A stretch of 64,000 bases of DNA. Source: Parasedimentitalea huanghaiensis (GTDB lineage: Bacteria; Pseudomonadota; Alphaproteobacteria; Rhodobacterales; Rhodobacteraceae). The translations under genes were made by a program, and so were the position numbers. Where the stretch lies: positions 558,001 to 622,000 of the forward strand of contig NZ_WQLV01000001.1 of the NCBI RefSeq assembly GCF_009753675.1, given 5' to 3'. Under the pieces are notes generated by a model, which was not told the origin of the DNA, ran no database searches, and saw nothing but the letters and a program-made list of their open reading frames with translations. Below, one piece after another: positions 52,555 through 60,379 of this stretch; the first letter of the stretch is position 1; each line of letters begins with the position of its first letter.

Positions 52555-53083
52555 AAGCAAAATCAACGAACCCGGCGCCAAGGCCCCAGAGGCTAAAGCA
52601 ACTCCGGCAGTACCAGCTTCGGCAATGGCATCGGCTCCAGCCGCGCCAGCCAAGAGCGAGTTCAAGGCCAGCGCCCCAAAGGCAAAACCACCTGCCTCCA
52701 TTCTGTCCTCGGATCTGCACGTTACCGGCAACATGAAAACCACCGGTGATATTCAGGTTGAAGGCACAGTCGAAGGCGATATCCGCGCCCACCTGCTGAC
52801 CATCGGCGAATCGGCCACCATCAAAGGTGAAGTGACTGCTGATGACGTCGTCATCAATGGTCGAATCGTTGGTCGTGTACGCGGGCTGAAGGTTCGCCTG
52901 ACAGCAACCGCTCGGGTCGAGGGTGATATCATCCACAAGACCATCGCAATCGAAAGCGGCGCGCACTTCGAAGGCTCGGTTCAGCGTCAGGACGACCCAT
53001 TGAATCCAGGTCGCGCTGCTGCGCCAGCTTCCAAGGCACCAGCCTCCAAAGCGGCAGCTGCTATAGCCAAGGCTGAAGGCTAA
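52544..53083 (+). CDS. Bactofilin
   Basis: 179 residues. The central domain (about 45-145) is a right-handed beta-helix with repeated VTGNMKTTGDIQVEGTVEGDI, LTIGESATIKGEVTADDVVI and VRLTATARVEGDI, flanked by disordered Ala/Pro/Lys-rich tails. Bactofilins polymerise without nucleotide and position wall-modifying enzymes at membranes. Its start lies inside the M23 peptidase gene, so the two are translated together. Confidence 0.92.
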   Translation: MFSKSKINEPGAKAPEAKATPAVPASAMASAPAAPAKSEFKASAPKAKPPASILSSDLHVTGNMKTTGDIQVEGTVEGDIRAHLLTIGESATIKGEVTADDVVINGRIVGRVRGLKVRLTATARVEGDIIHKTIAIESGAHFEGSVQRQDDPLNPGRAAAPASKAPASKAAAAIAKAEG

Positions 53084-53125
53084 CGCCAACATCGGATCTG
53101 AGCATCAGATCCCTGAAAAATTCGG

Positions 53126-53157
53126 ACGCCACTGGAGAAATCTGGTGGCGTTTTTTA
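53126..53157 (+). terminator. Terminator after bactofilin
   Basis: ACGCCAC paired with GGTGGCG over TGGAGAAATCT, followed by TTTTTTATT; 43 bases downstream of the stop. A second perfect hairpin (GGATCTGA, GCA, TCAGATCC) sits immediately before it at 53094-53112. Confidence 0.88.
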
Positions 53158-53210
53158 TTCCTTGCGAGCCTCAGACACCCATGTTGCACTATAGCAGTCG
53201 CACATGGACG

Positions 53211-53588
53211 CTAGTCGTCGCTGTCAACAACCGTGCGCCCCTGAACTGGATCATAACGTCCACCACCCAAATGCGCATGCCCCCAGCCCATAATCTGCAA
53301 CAGGATAGGTTCTAGCTCCTTGCCCCGCTCGGTCAGGTCGTAGCGATATCTGACGGGTCGGTCCTGGTAGGCTTCTCGGCGCACTGCTCCCCACTCCATC
53401 AACCGCTTCAATCGCTGCGACAACAGGTTGGTTGGCATCTTTTCTTCGCTCCCCTGCAGCTCCTGAAAGGTATGTTTCCCATGCCACATCAGATCGCGAA
53501 CAACCAACAACGTCCATTTATCGCCAAGAATTTCCAGACTGCGCGCAATGGAACACCGCGAGCGAAAGTCGTGTTGTTGCTCCGGCAT
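53211..53588 (-). CDS. HxlR-family regulator
   Basis: 125 residues from MPEQQHDF, with GGGAGCAGG upstream. Winged-helix HxlR: CSIARSLEILGDKWTLLVVRDL, then TFQELQGSEEKMPTNLLSQRLKRLMEWG and RYRYDLTERGKELEPIL. The Cys before the first helix is the conserved, often redox-active one. It is divergent from a cysteine-synthase-like gene, with direct repeats in the intergenic region that are its likely binding sites. Confidence 0.93.
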   Translation of the reverse strand: MPEQQHDFRSRCSIARSLEILGDKWTLLVVRDLMWHGKHTFQELQGSEEKMPTNLLSQRLKRLMEWGAVRREAYQDRPVRYRYDLTERGKELEPILLQIMGWGHAHLGGGRYDPVQGRTVVDSDD

Positions 53589-53627
53589 GGCCTGCTCCCA
53601 TTCGTGATACATTCTTTGCTCTTACCG

Positions 53628-53686
53628 TAGTCACTTTAAAAATGGAAGCTTGACCCAACTAGTCACTTTAAATATGAAAGTCACTA
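53628..53686 (+). promoter_or_regulatory. Promoter with direct-repeat operator before the cysteine-synthase-like gene
   Basis: TAGTCACTTTAAAAATG (53628-53644) and TAGTCACTTTAAATATG (53660-53676) are identical at 16 of 17 positions and lie 32 bases apart, three helical turns. A third AGTCACTA follows at 53679-53686. Between and over them lies TTGACC (53650), 17 bases, TATGAA (53673-53678), a good vegetative promoter for the gene at 53718. The second repeat sits inside the promoter, so binding of HxlR would block it. Confidence 0.7.
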
Positions 53687-53717
53687 AGCTCAAAACAGCA
53701 CAGGGATCACAGGACCC

Positions 53718-54623
53718 ATGATTGGAAACACTCCATTGATCAAAATTCGCCACCTGACAGGTCCAGACAGCGCGGAAGTCTACGTGAAGTGGGAAGGGGC
53801 AAACCCAACCGGCAGCATGAAAGACAGAATGGCAATGTCGATGATTGAAGGTGCAGAGCAGCGCGGCGCGTTGAAACCTGGCGGACGGGTCGTTGAATAC
53901 ACTGGAGGCAGCACCGGCAGCTCGCTCGCTATGATCTGCGCCACGCGCGACTATAAGGCTCATTTTGTCTCCTCGAATGGGTTTTCACAGGAAAAACTGC
54001 AAACCATGCGGGCCTTTGGTGCCGAGGTGGAGATTGTTCATGCAGAGGGAGGCGTCCTGACTGCAAACGTAATCAACCGCATGATTGCCCGCGCGAAAGA
54101 GTTGAGCCGTGAACCGGGTACATTTTGGCCCGATCAAGTCAACAATCTGGACAACAAACTGGGCTACCACGGAATGGCGCGTGAAATCCTCAACCAGATC
54201 GATGGCCCGGTTGATGAATTCATCATGGCGGCAGGTGGTGGCGGGTGCATCTCTGGAAATGCTGAAATTCTGAAAGCACAAAACCCCAACACCAGGATCA
54301 TAGCCATCGAGCCAAACGATGTACGCAATGTTTCCGGAGGAGATACAAGCGGCACCCACAAACTTGAAGGAATTGGCTTGTCCTTTGTGCCAACAATCCT
54401 GCGACATGATCTCCTTAGCGACGTTATCCCTGTGACCGATGAAGACGCCTATTGGGGCGCACGGTCACTGGCCCGCCGAGAAGGCCTATTTGCGGGGATC
54501 ACTTCGGGTGCAAATGTCTGGGCCGCCCTGCAACGCGCCAAAGAATTGGGTCCCGGTAAGAAAATTGTGACCGTCCTCATCGACACCGGTTTAAGGTATT
54601 TAAACGATGACTTGTACCTGTAA
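53718..54623 (+). CDS. PLP-dependent cysteine-synthase-family enzyme
   Basis: 301 residues with AGGACCC before the ATG. Fold type II: NPTGSMKDRMA with the PLP-binding Lys35, phosphate loop AAGGGGCISG and the substrate loop EYTGGSTGSS (SGNTG in classical cysteine synthases). This sub-type handles cysteine or cystathionine-like substrates; the altered loop leaves the natural substrate open. Control by the divergent HxlR regulator suggests a conditional job, such as thiol or electrophile response, rather than housekeeping cysteine synthesis. Confidence 0.88.
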   Translation: MIGNTPLIKIRHLTGPDSAEVYVKWEGANPTGSMKDRMAMSMIEGAEQRGALKPGGRVVEYTGGSTGSSLAMICATRDYKAHFVSSNGFSQEKLQTMRAFGAEVEIVHAEGGVLTANVINRMIARAKELSREPGTFWPDQVNNLDNKLGYHGMAREILNQIDGPVDEFIMAAGGGGCISGNAEILKAQNPNTRIIAIEPNDVRNVSGGDTSGTHKLEGIGLSFVPTILRHDLLSDVIPVTDEDAYWGARSLARREGLFAGITSGANVWAALQRAKELGPGKKIVTVLIDTGLRYLNDDLYL

Positions 54624-54677
54624 GACCCTACAACATAGTTGGCACATAATCTCTGGCGATGGGAGTCTTTCATTTAC

Positions 54678-55646
54678 CTATTGGGCGCCCAACATCCACT
54701 CACCCTCAGGCCAGAACGCGTGAAACGCAAATGCAAACATCACGTCATGGGCCAGATCTCGCCCCTGCCCGTCGCGCACCCGAATGGATCCCACGTCCCG
54801 TCCCGCAGCAATTTTCCCGGTATCCAGTGCCGAGGCCTGACCGGCACGCCAGGAAATCACCACCCCAGCTTCGCGGACCTCGCCTACCTCGGCAAGACGT
54901 GCCAACGGCCAGGCCCGTGTGCCGACCCGCACCACCCGCGCCAGCGGACGAACACCGTGTGGAGGCAGTTCTCCATTGTACAAAAATGGCCGCGCAGAGC
55001 TGTCATAGCCACGATACGGGTTACGTCCATAAGACCGGTTATAGGCTGGCTCAGCCATCACCAACCCCTCTGGATTGCGCGTCACAAACTCCTGCCAGCT
55101 CTCCATCCAGCTCGGCAGCAGCTTTAACCTGACGCCCGTCATATCACCAACAATCCCCTGTCCTAGCGCCTGCTGCCACCAACTCTCGGTCTCGCGATCA
55201 AACATCACCATGTCAGAGTTTCGCAGTTTTCCAGACACCCCAAAGGTCAACACACCAGCTGAGGTACGTCGATCAAACGTCATCGCAGAATTACACAGCG
55301 GACAAAACGTCACTGCAATAGGCACATCACCAATGCTGTCATTCACAATTTCATGCCAGGTCAGATAACGCAGCGGATAAGCGCGCGGTGTTTGTCCTGC
55401 AATCTCCACTGTGATGACAGGTTCACGCGCCCCAATTCCCTGCGCATCATCTGTGCCAACAAACTGTGGATTGTCCAACGCCGGGATGCCATCTCTGGGC
55501 GGCCCGCCAGACAAGATCTCGGCCCAGCTGTCAACGCTGGTTCTGCTGAAATCGGTGTTGGGCCATTCGCCGCGCCAATTTTCCGGGTCAGCGGCGGCTC
55601 CCCAAGACAGGAGAGTGAAAACAACAAGGCAAGAACGCAGCAACAT
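54678..55646 (-). CDS. DUF3179 family exported protein
   Basis: 322 residues with a signal peptide (MLLRSCLVVFTLLSWGAAA). Contains VTFCPLCNSAMTFDR, with two cysteines spaced as CPLC, a hallmark of DUF3179, plus NSDMVMFDRETESWWQQ and YNRSYGRNPYRGY. The domain repeats structural elements and is periplasmic. Function unknown; the CPLC motif might bind metal or be redox active. Reads away from the cyclophilin operon terminator. Confidence 0.88.
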   Translation of the reverse strand: MLLRSCLVVFTLLSWGAAADPENWRGEWPNTDFSRTSVDSWAEILSGGPPRDGIPALDNPQFVGTDDAQGIGAREPVITVEIAGQTPRAYPLRYLTWHEIVNDSIGDVPIAVTFCPLCNSAMTFDRRTSAGVLTFGVSGKLRNSDMVMFDRETESWWQQALGQGIVGDMTGVRLKLLPSWMESWQEFVTRNPEGLVMAEPAYNRSYGRNPYRGYDSSARPFLYNGELPPHGVRPLARVVRVGTRAWPLARLAEVGEVREAGVVISWRAGQASALDTGKIAAGRDVGSIRVRDGQGRDLAHDVMFAFAFHAFWPEGEWMLGAQ

Positions 55647-55696
55647 AATAAGCCCCTCTCCAGGGACAGAATGCGCTCATCCGAGATCACAAACAC

Positions 55697-55739
55697 CAAA
55701 AAAAAGCGTGAGCAACCGACGGTCCGGCTGCTCACGCTT
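55697..55739 (-). terminator. Terminator of the cyclophilin operon
   Basis: Read on the minus strand, an 11-bp stem AAGCGTGAGCA with TGCTCACGCTT is followed by a long T-run (A-run on the plus strand). It lies 38 bases after the stop of the second cyclophilin gene. Confidence 0.9.
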
Positions 55740-55776
55740 CCAAGCTGCAGAACTTCCCCCAGGAAGTTCCAAACGT

Positions 55777-56325
55777 TTAGTCGGTCACTGTTACTGTTCT
55801 CATAACATCAGGCGCGCCAATGACAGAACCATTAGCACCCAGACCCAGCTTGATGTCTTTTACCACATCCATACCTTGGGTGACTTTTCCTACAACGGTA
55901 TACTGACCATTCAGGAAGTACCCGGCATCAAACATGATAAAGAACTGCGAGTTGGCACTGTTCGGGCTCTGGCTACGCGCCATGCCCACAACACCGGCGT
56001 CAAACGGCACATCCGAAAACTCAGCGTCGATATTGCCCAGGTCAGATCCACCGGTTCCGGCCCGGCTCATATCCATGCCTTCCAGACCATGCTGCACGTC
56101 TCCGGTCTGCGCCATGAAGCCTTCGATCACACGGTGGAACACAACCCCGTCATACTTGCCTTCAGCCGCCAACGCGGTGATCTGCGCCACATGCTTAGGT
56201 GCGATATCTTCCAACAGGTCGATTGTGATGGTACCATTGGCCCCTTCACCTTCAACGGCGATCTCGATGCCAGAGGCTAGCGCAGGACTGGCCATCAGGG
56301 CTAGGGCTGCTGCAAACTTAAGCAT
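55777..56325 (-). CDS. Periplasmic peptidyl-prolyl isomerase (cyclophilin)
   Basis: 182 residues from the ATG with AAGG upstream; a start three codons earlier is possible. Signal peptide MLKFAAALALMASPALASG. Cyclophilin core: FHRVIEGFMAQTGD and NSQFFIMFDA; the usual active-site residues (FHRVI...Q-G, SQFFI) are intact. It catalyses proline cis-trans isomerisation during folding of exported proteins. Overlaps the preceding cytosolic cyclophilin by 8 bases, which makes the two an operon. Confidence 0.93.
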   Translation of the reverse strand: MLKFAAALALMASPALASGIEIAVEGEGANGTITIDLLEDIAPKHVAQITALAAEGKYDGVVFHRVIEGFMAQTGDVQHGLEGMDMSRAGTGGSDLGNIDAEFSDVPFDAGVVGMARSQSPNSANSQFFIMFDAGYFLNGQYTVVGKVTQGMDVVKDIKLGLGANGSVIGAPDVMRTVTVTD

Positions 56326-56824
56326 CTGCTGCAACCTTAACTGAAATCATCCGGTCCGGCTCTGCAGGTGGCTCGCCACGGGTGATGGCGTCAACGTGAT
56401 CCATACCTTCAATAACCCGGCCATAAACGGTGTACTGGCCGTTCAGGAAATGGTTGTCGCTAAAGTTGATGAAGAACTGAGAGTTGGCGCTGTCTGGGCT
56501 GGCTGAACGCGCGGCGCCAATGGTGCCACGGTCGTGCGGCAGCTTTGAAAACTCGGCTGGTACATTAGGAAGCTCAGACCCACCGGTCCCCGCGCTACGC
56601 AGGTTGAAACCGTCTTCCATGTCACCATTGGCCACATCGCCAGTTTGCGCCATGAAACCATCGATCACCCGGTGAAAGCAGACATTGTCATACTCGCCAC
56701 CACGGGCCAGTTCCTTCATGCGATCGCAATGCTGAGGGGCAACATCCGGCAGCAGTTCGATGACAACGTTGCCGCCTGTCAACTCGATGATGATGGTGTT
56801 TTCTGGATCTTTAATCTCGGCCAT
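56318..56824 (-). CDS. ppiB: Cytosolic peptidyl-prolyl isomerase (cyclophilin)
   Basis: 168 residues, no signal peptide. Same fold with NVVIELLPDVAPQHCDRMKELA, FHRVIDGFMAQTGD and ANSQFFINFSDN, ending with a strand VKVAADA. It pairs with the exported cyclophilin downstream. Divergent from pgk with a 134-base spacer. Confidence 0.94.
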   Translation of the reverse strand: MAEIKDPENTIIIELTGGNVVIELLPDVAPQHCDRMKELARGGEYDNVCFHRVIDGFMAQTGDVANGDMEDGFNLRSAGTGGSELPNVPAEFSKLPHDRGTIGAARSASPDSANSQFFINFSDNHFLNGQYTVYGRVIEGMDHVDAITRGEPPAEPDRMISVKVAADA

Positions 56825-56958
56825 TTGGCTCTCCTGTCTTGTCTATTTGCGGTGATATTTAAGCTGCGTGCCACCAATTGCCAAGGGAGCATTGACTGCA
56901 CAGCAAAAAGCCCCGAGATAAACGCCAGATTGACATAGGTTTTTCCAAGGAGACGGAC

Positions 56959-58149
56959 ATGGGCTGGAACACGCTGGACGATATGGAACTGGCAGGAAAA
57001 CGCGTATTGCTGCGTGTTGATATCAATGTACCAGTGGACAATGGCGTGGTGAGCGACGACACCCGTATCCGCCGTGTGGCCCCCACAGTTGCCGATATCC
57101 TGGCACACGGTGGCAGCCCAATCCTGTTGGCGCATTTTGGCCGCCCCAAGGGTCAGGTCGTGCCTGAAATGTCGTTGCGCCCCCTGCACCCCGCACTGGA
57201 AGCCGCATTTGGCGCCCCTGTGGTGTTTTGCGCCGACTGCCGTGGCCCCGCGGCAGAGGCAGCCGTAGCCGCCCTGCAAGACGGTGAAATTCTGCTGCTG
57301 GAAAACACCCGATTTCATCCGGGCGAAGAAAAGAACGATACCGATCTGGCGGCAGAAATGGCCCAGCTCGGCGATATCTATTGCAACGATGCCTTCTCCG
57401 CGGCCCACCGCGCCCATGCCTCAACCGAGGCCCTGGCCCAATTGCTGCCCGCCTGTGCTGGCCGCTTGATGCAGGCAGAACTCTCCGCCCTCGAAGGCGC
57501 GTTGGGACAGCCCAAACGCCCGGTAACGGCTGTGGTTGGCGGTGCCAAGGTGTCCTCCAAACTAGAATTGCTGGGCAATCTGGTTGAAAAGGTCGACCAT
57601 CTGGTGATTGGTGGCGGTATGGCCAATACCTTCCTCGCCGCCCAGGGCATAGATGTTGGCAAATCTCTGTGCGAACACGACATGACCGGCACCGCGCTTG
57701 AAATCATGGCCAAAGCCCAAACAGCTGGCTGCAAGATCTTGCTGCCCGCCGACGTTGTTGTCGCGCGTGAGTTCAAGGCAGGTGCAGACAATCAAACCGT
57801 CGCTGCAGACGCTTGCCCCGCTGATGCGATGATCCTGGACGCAGGTCCAGCCACCGTTGCTGCCATGGCTGATGTATTGGCGTCCTCCCAAACCCTGATC
57901 TGGAACGGCCCAATGGGTGCCTTTGAAATTCCGCCTTTCGACGCCGCGACAAATGCAGCAGCCCAACAAGCGGCCGCGCTAACCAAATCCGGTGACCTGA
58001 TCAGCGTCGCTGGCGGCGGTGACACCGTGGCGGCCCTCAATCAAGCAGGCGCAGCCAAGGATTTCAGCTATATTTCCACCGCAGGCGGCGCTTTCCTGGA
58101 ATGGATGGAGGGCAAAACCCTGCCAGGTGTTGCAGCATTGACCCGGTAA
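56959..58149 (+). CDS. pgk: Phosphoglycerate kinase
   Basis: 396 residues with AAGGAGACG before the ATG. It transfers the acyl phosphate of 1,3-bisphosphoglycerate to [14 protein letters not shown] (about 17-27), [37 protein letters not shown] and [13 protein letters not shown] (nucleotide end) are intact. gap is unlinked (48 kb away). A dyad CTGTTCA-TGAACAG follows the gene. Confidence 0.96.
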   Translation: MGWNTLDDMELAGKRVLLRVDINVPVDNGVVSDDTRIRRVAPTVADILAHGGSPILLAHFGRPKGQVVPEMSLRPLHPALEAAFGAPVVFCADCRGPAAEAAVAALQDGEILLLENTRFHPGEEKNDTDLAAEMAQLGDIYCNDAFSAAHRAHASTEALAQLLPACAGRLMQAELSALEGALGQPKRPVTAVVGGAKVSSKLELLGNLVEKVDHLVIGGGMANTFLAAQGIDVGKSLCEHDMTGTALEIMAKAQTAGCKILLPADVVVAREFKAGADNQTVAADACPADAMILDAGPATVAAMADVLASSQTLIWNGPMGAFEIPPFDAATNAAAQQAAALTKSGDLISVAGGGDTVAALNQAGAAKDFSYISTAGGAFLEWMEGKTLPGVAALTR

Positions 58150-58489
58150 CCCCGGTACAAAACGATCTCTCCCATCGCTGGTACCGCTAGCAAATGTCAC
58201 TGTTCAAGAGTCTCTGAACAGGGTGCGGACTTGCGGTGGGAAATCGTTAACACAAGACAAAATAGAGAGAATTCCAACTCCCGGATTTCATCTAACCTGA
58301 TATATCCCCGCCGGAGGCTGCGGCCCGCAGGGCCACCCCTAAAAAACCTTACAAAACCCTTAACGAAAAAAACTTAGGACATTGGACTCAAAGGGGATTC
58401 ACAATCCGAATCGCCTGTGCCATAACCATTACAGACGCTGGATCAACTGGCGCTAAATAAACTTGAGCAGTACATACAGGCTATCCCAC
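58150..58489. other. Intergenic region between pgk and ftsB
   Basis: No gene seen. It holds a hairpin (CTGTTCA, eight bases, TGAACAG; 58200-58221), a GC-rich hairpin around 58311-58336 (GGCTGCGGCCCGCAGGGCC) and presumably the promoter of ftsB. Some AT-rich tracts between. Confidence 0.5.
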
Positions 58490-58789
58490 GTGACCCGAAA
58501 CCACAGACCCACTCTTGGTTCATTGTCCTTTTTTGCGGCCGCATTCGCGCTCAGCGCGTATTTTACTTTTGCGGCAGTACAGGGGGATTACGGGTTATTT
58601 CGCAGGGTCGAGATCGCGGCAGAGACAGAAACTCTGGGCCGCGATCTCACCCGGCTCAATCTAGAAATCGCACAGATGGAAAATCTGACACGTCGCCTGT
58701 CAGATGATTTTCTTGACCTTGATCTTCTCGACGAACAGACCCGTTCAGTTCTGGGTGTCTTGCGCGCAGACGAAATCGTCATCCGCTAA
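58490..58789 (+). CDS. ftsB: Septum formation initiator FtsB/DivIC family
   Basis: 99 residues from GTG 58490; a TTG nine codons earlier is possible, but homologues begin near TRNHRPTLG. One membrane span (LSFFAAAFALSAYFTFAAV) followed by a periplasmic leucine-zipper coiled coil (LTRLNLEIAQMENLTRRLSDDFLDLDLLDEQ in parts). It bridges divisome proteins FtsL/FtsQ. Its location upstream of the PDH genes is typical of Rhodobacterales. It overlaps the stop of the convergent DUF6924-like gene by a few bases. Confidence 0.88.
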   Translation: MTRNHRPTLGSLSFFAAAFALSAYFTFAAVQGDYGLFRRVEIAAETETLGRDLTRLNLEIAQMENLTRRLSDDFLDLDLLDEQTRSVLGVLRADEIVIR

Positions 58790-59226
58790 AATTCAGCGAG
58801 TGGTTTTAAGTACCCATCCTCAACACACTCTTCCACAAGTTCCTCGAAAAACAGGTTGCCAGTCGAAAGATTGTTATCAACCTGCCAAATCTCGTTGAGT
58901 TCAGCCCGAAATGACACCGCCTGACCTTCCGGGTCGATGCAGAGAACAGGGCGGCCCTTTTGTGACAATGTCAGATCATCTACAGCAAAGATGACCATTG
59001 CTTCAGGATATGGAAACGCTTCCCTTAGCGTCTCTTCATCAGAACCAATAAACCTTTGCGCATCAACAAACCGCAGGTCGGCGCGAAATCCCATTTCGTT
59101 TTCCACCAAGCTGTCTTCACACAGCTCCTGCCATTTCATGGCATTGACGTCGGTTATCAGGACCATTGGCGACGCAGAGTCTTCCAAAATATTTCCCCTT
59201 ACAAACAAGCAAATCACTGTTTTCAT
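58786..59226 (-). CDS. DUF6924-like protein
   Basis: 146 residues from the ATG with GGGGAG upstream. Contains LITDVNAMKWQELCEDSL, GFRADLRFVDAQRF, VIFAVDDLTLSQKGRPVLCID and NEIWQVDNNLSTGNLFFEELVEECVEDG, which match the DUF6924 pattern as I recall it (VENNLS-type motif with acidic surroundings). No signal or membrane part. It sits on the minus strand between ftsB and pdhA, tail-to-tail with ftsB with overlapping stops, as if inserted in an otherwise conserved order. Function unknown; members are seen in variable loci. Confidence 0.7.
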   Translation of the reverse strand: MKTVICLFVRGNILEDSASPMVLITDVNAMKWQELCEDSLVENEMGFRADLRFVDAQRFIGSDEETLREAFPYPEAMVIFAVDDLTLSQKGRPVLCIDPEGQAVSFRAELNEIWQVDNNLSTGNLFFEELVEECVEDGYLKPLAEF

Positions 59227-59328
59227 ATCGACCGACTCCCCGTAGCATTCACCACAGATCACTGCGGAAAACAGCCGTCTCAGGCGCGCGCAACAAAAAT
59301 ACTCGCCAGCCGCGCCAAAATGATTTAT

Positions 59329-59354
59329 TAGATAGTTTAACACTAAACTATCTA
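59329..59354. promoter_or_regulatory. Palindromic operator upstream of pdhA
   Basis: A perfect inverted repeat TAGATAGTTTA-ACAC-TAAACTATCTA, ending 24 bases before the pdhA ATG. The inner 20 bases match the site before lpdA (41453-41472). The position just before the ribosome site suits a repressor. A MarR- or GntR-type pyruvate/acetyl-CoA sensor would be the first suspicion. Confidence 0.7.
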
Positions 59355-59377
59355 GCCTACAGGGGGAGTTCACCACC

Positions 59378-60367
59378 ATGGCTGCGAGAAAAAGCGTTAA
59401 GAAAACAAATGTTTCCGCCGAAGAACTGACCGAGCACTATCGCTCGATGTTGTTGATCCGGCGATTCGAAGAAAAGGCGGGCCAGCTTTATGGCATGGGC
59501 CTGATTGGCGGCTTTTGCCACCTTTACATCGGTCAGGAAGCCGTTGTTGTCGGTCTTGAGGCCGCAGCTGAGGAAGGCGACAAGCGCCTGACCTCCTACC
59601 GCGACCACGGCCATATGCTGGCCTGTGGCATGGACGCTGGCGGCGTTATGGCTGAACTCACCGGACGCGAAGGCGGCCTGTCCAAGGGTAAGGGCGGCTC
59701 GATGCACATGTTCTCGAAAGAGAAGCATTTCTACGGCGGTCACGGCATTGTTGGGGCCCAGGTGCCAATTGGTGCCGGTCTGGCCTTTGCTGATAAGTAC
59801 AATGACAACGGCCGCGTCACGTTCACCTACTTCGGTGACGGTGCATCGAACCAGGGCCAGGTTTATGAAACCTTCAACATGGCCGCGCTTTGGGAACTAC
59901 CGGTGATTTTTGTTATTGAGAACAACCAATACGCTATGGGCACCTCGCAACAACGGTCCTCGGTCACACCAGACATCTACACCCGAGGCGCCGCTTTTGG
60001 TATCCCCGGCGAAGCTGTTGATGGCATGAGCGTTCTTGCCGTAAAAGATGCTGGCGAACGCGCGGTAGCCCACTGCCGCGCGGGCAAAGGCCCCTATATC
60101 CTAGAAGTCAAAACCTACCGCTATCGTGGACACTCCATGTCGGACCCGGCCAAATACCGGACCCGCGAAGAGGTTCAGAAAATGCGCGAAGAGCGGGATC
60201 CGATTGAACAGGTCCGCGCGATGCTGCTCGAAAACAAATACGCCACCGAAGATGACCTCAAGGCCATCGACAAAGAGATCAAAGAAGTGGTCAACCAGTC
60301 CGCTGATTTTGCTCGCACCAGCCCGGAACCAGCGCTCGAAGAGCTCTGGACCGACATCTACGCTTGA
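59378..60367 (+). CDS. pdhA: Pyruvate dehydrogenase E1 alpha subunit
   Basis: 329 residues with GGGGGAG before the ATG. Thiamine-diphosphate site GDGASNQGQVYETFNMAALWELPVIFVIENN (in parts), ANSGHxxx-type substrate pocket GKGGSMHMFS and the phosphorylation-loop analogue YRGHSMSDPAKYR. Partner of PdhB in the alpha2-beta2 E1 component. First gene of pdhABC; the palindromic operator precedes it. Confidence 0.96.
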   Translation: MAARKSVKKTNVSAEELTEHYRSMLLIRRFEEKAGQLYGMGLIGGFCHLYIGQEAVVVGLEAAAEEGDKRLTSYRDHGHMLACGMDAGGVMAELTGREGGLSKGKGGSMHMFSKEKHFYGGHGIVGAQVPIGAGLAFADKYNDNGRVTFTYFGDGASNQGQVYETFNMAALWELPVIFVIENNQYAMGTSQQRSSVTPDIYTRGAAFGIPGEAVDGMSVLAVKDAGERAVAHCRAGKGPYILEVKTYRYRGHSMSDPAKYRTREEVQKMREERDPIEQVRAMLLENKYATEDDLKAIDKEIKEVVNQSADFARTSPEPALEELWTDIYA

Positions 60368-60379
60368 GGGGATTGAAAC

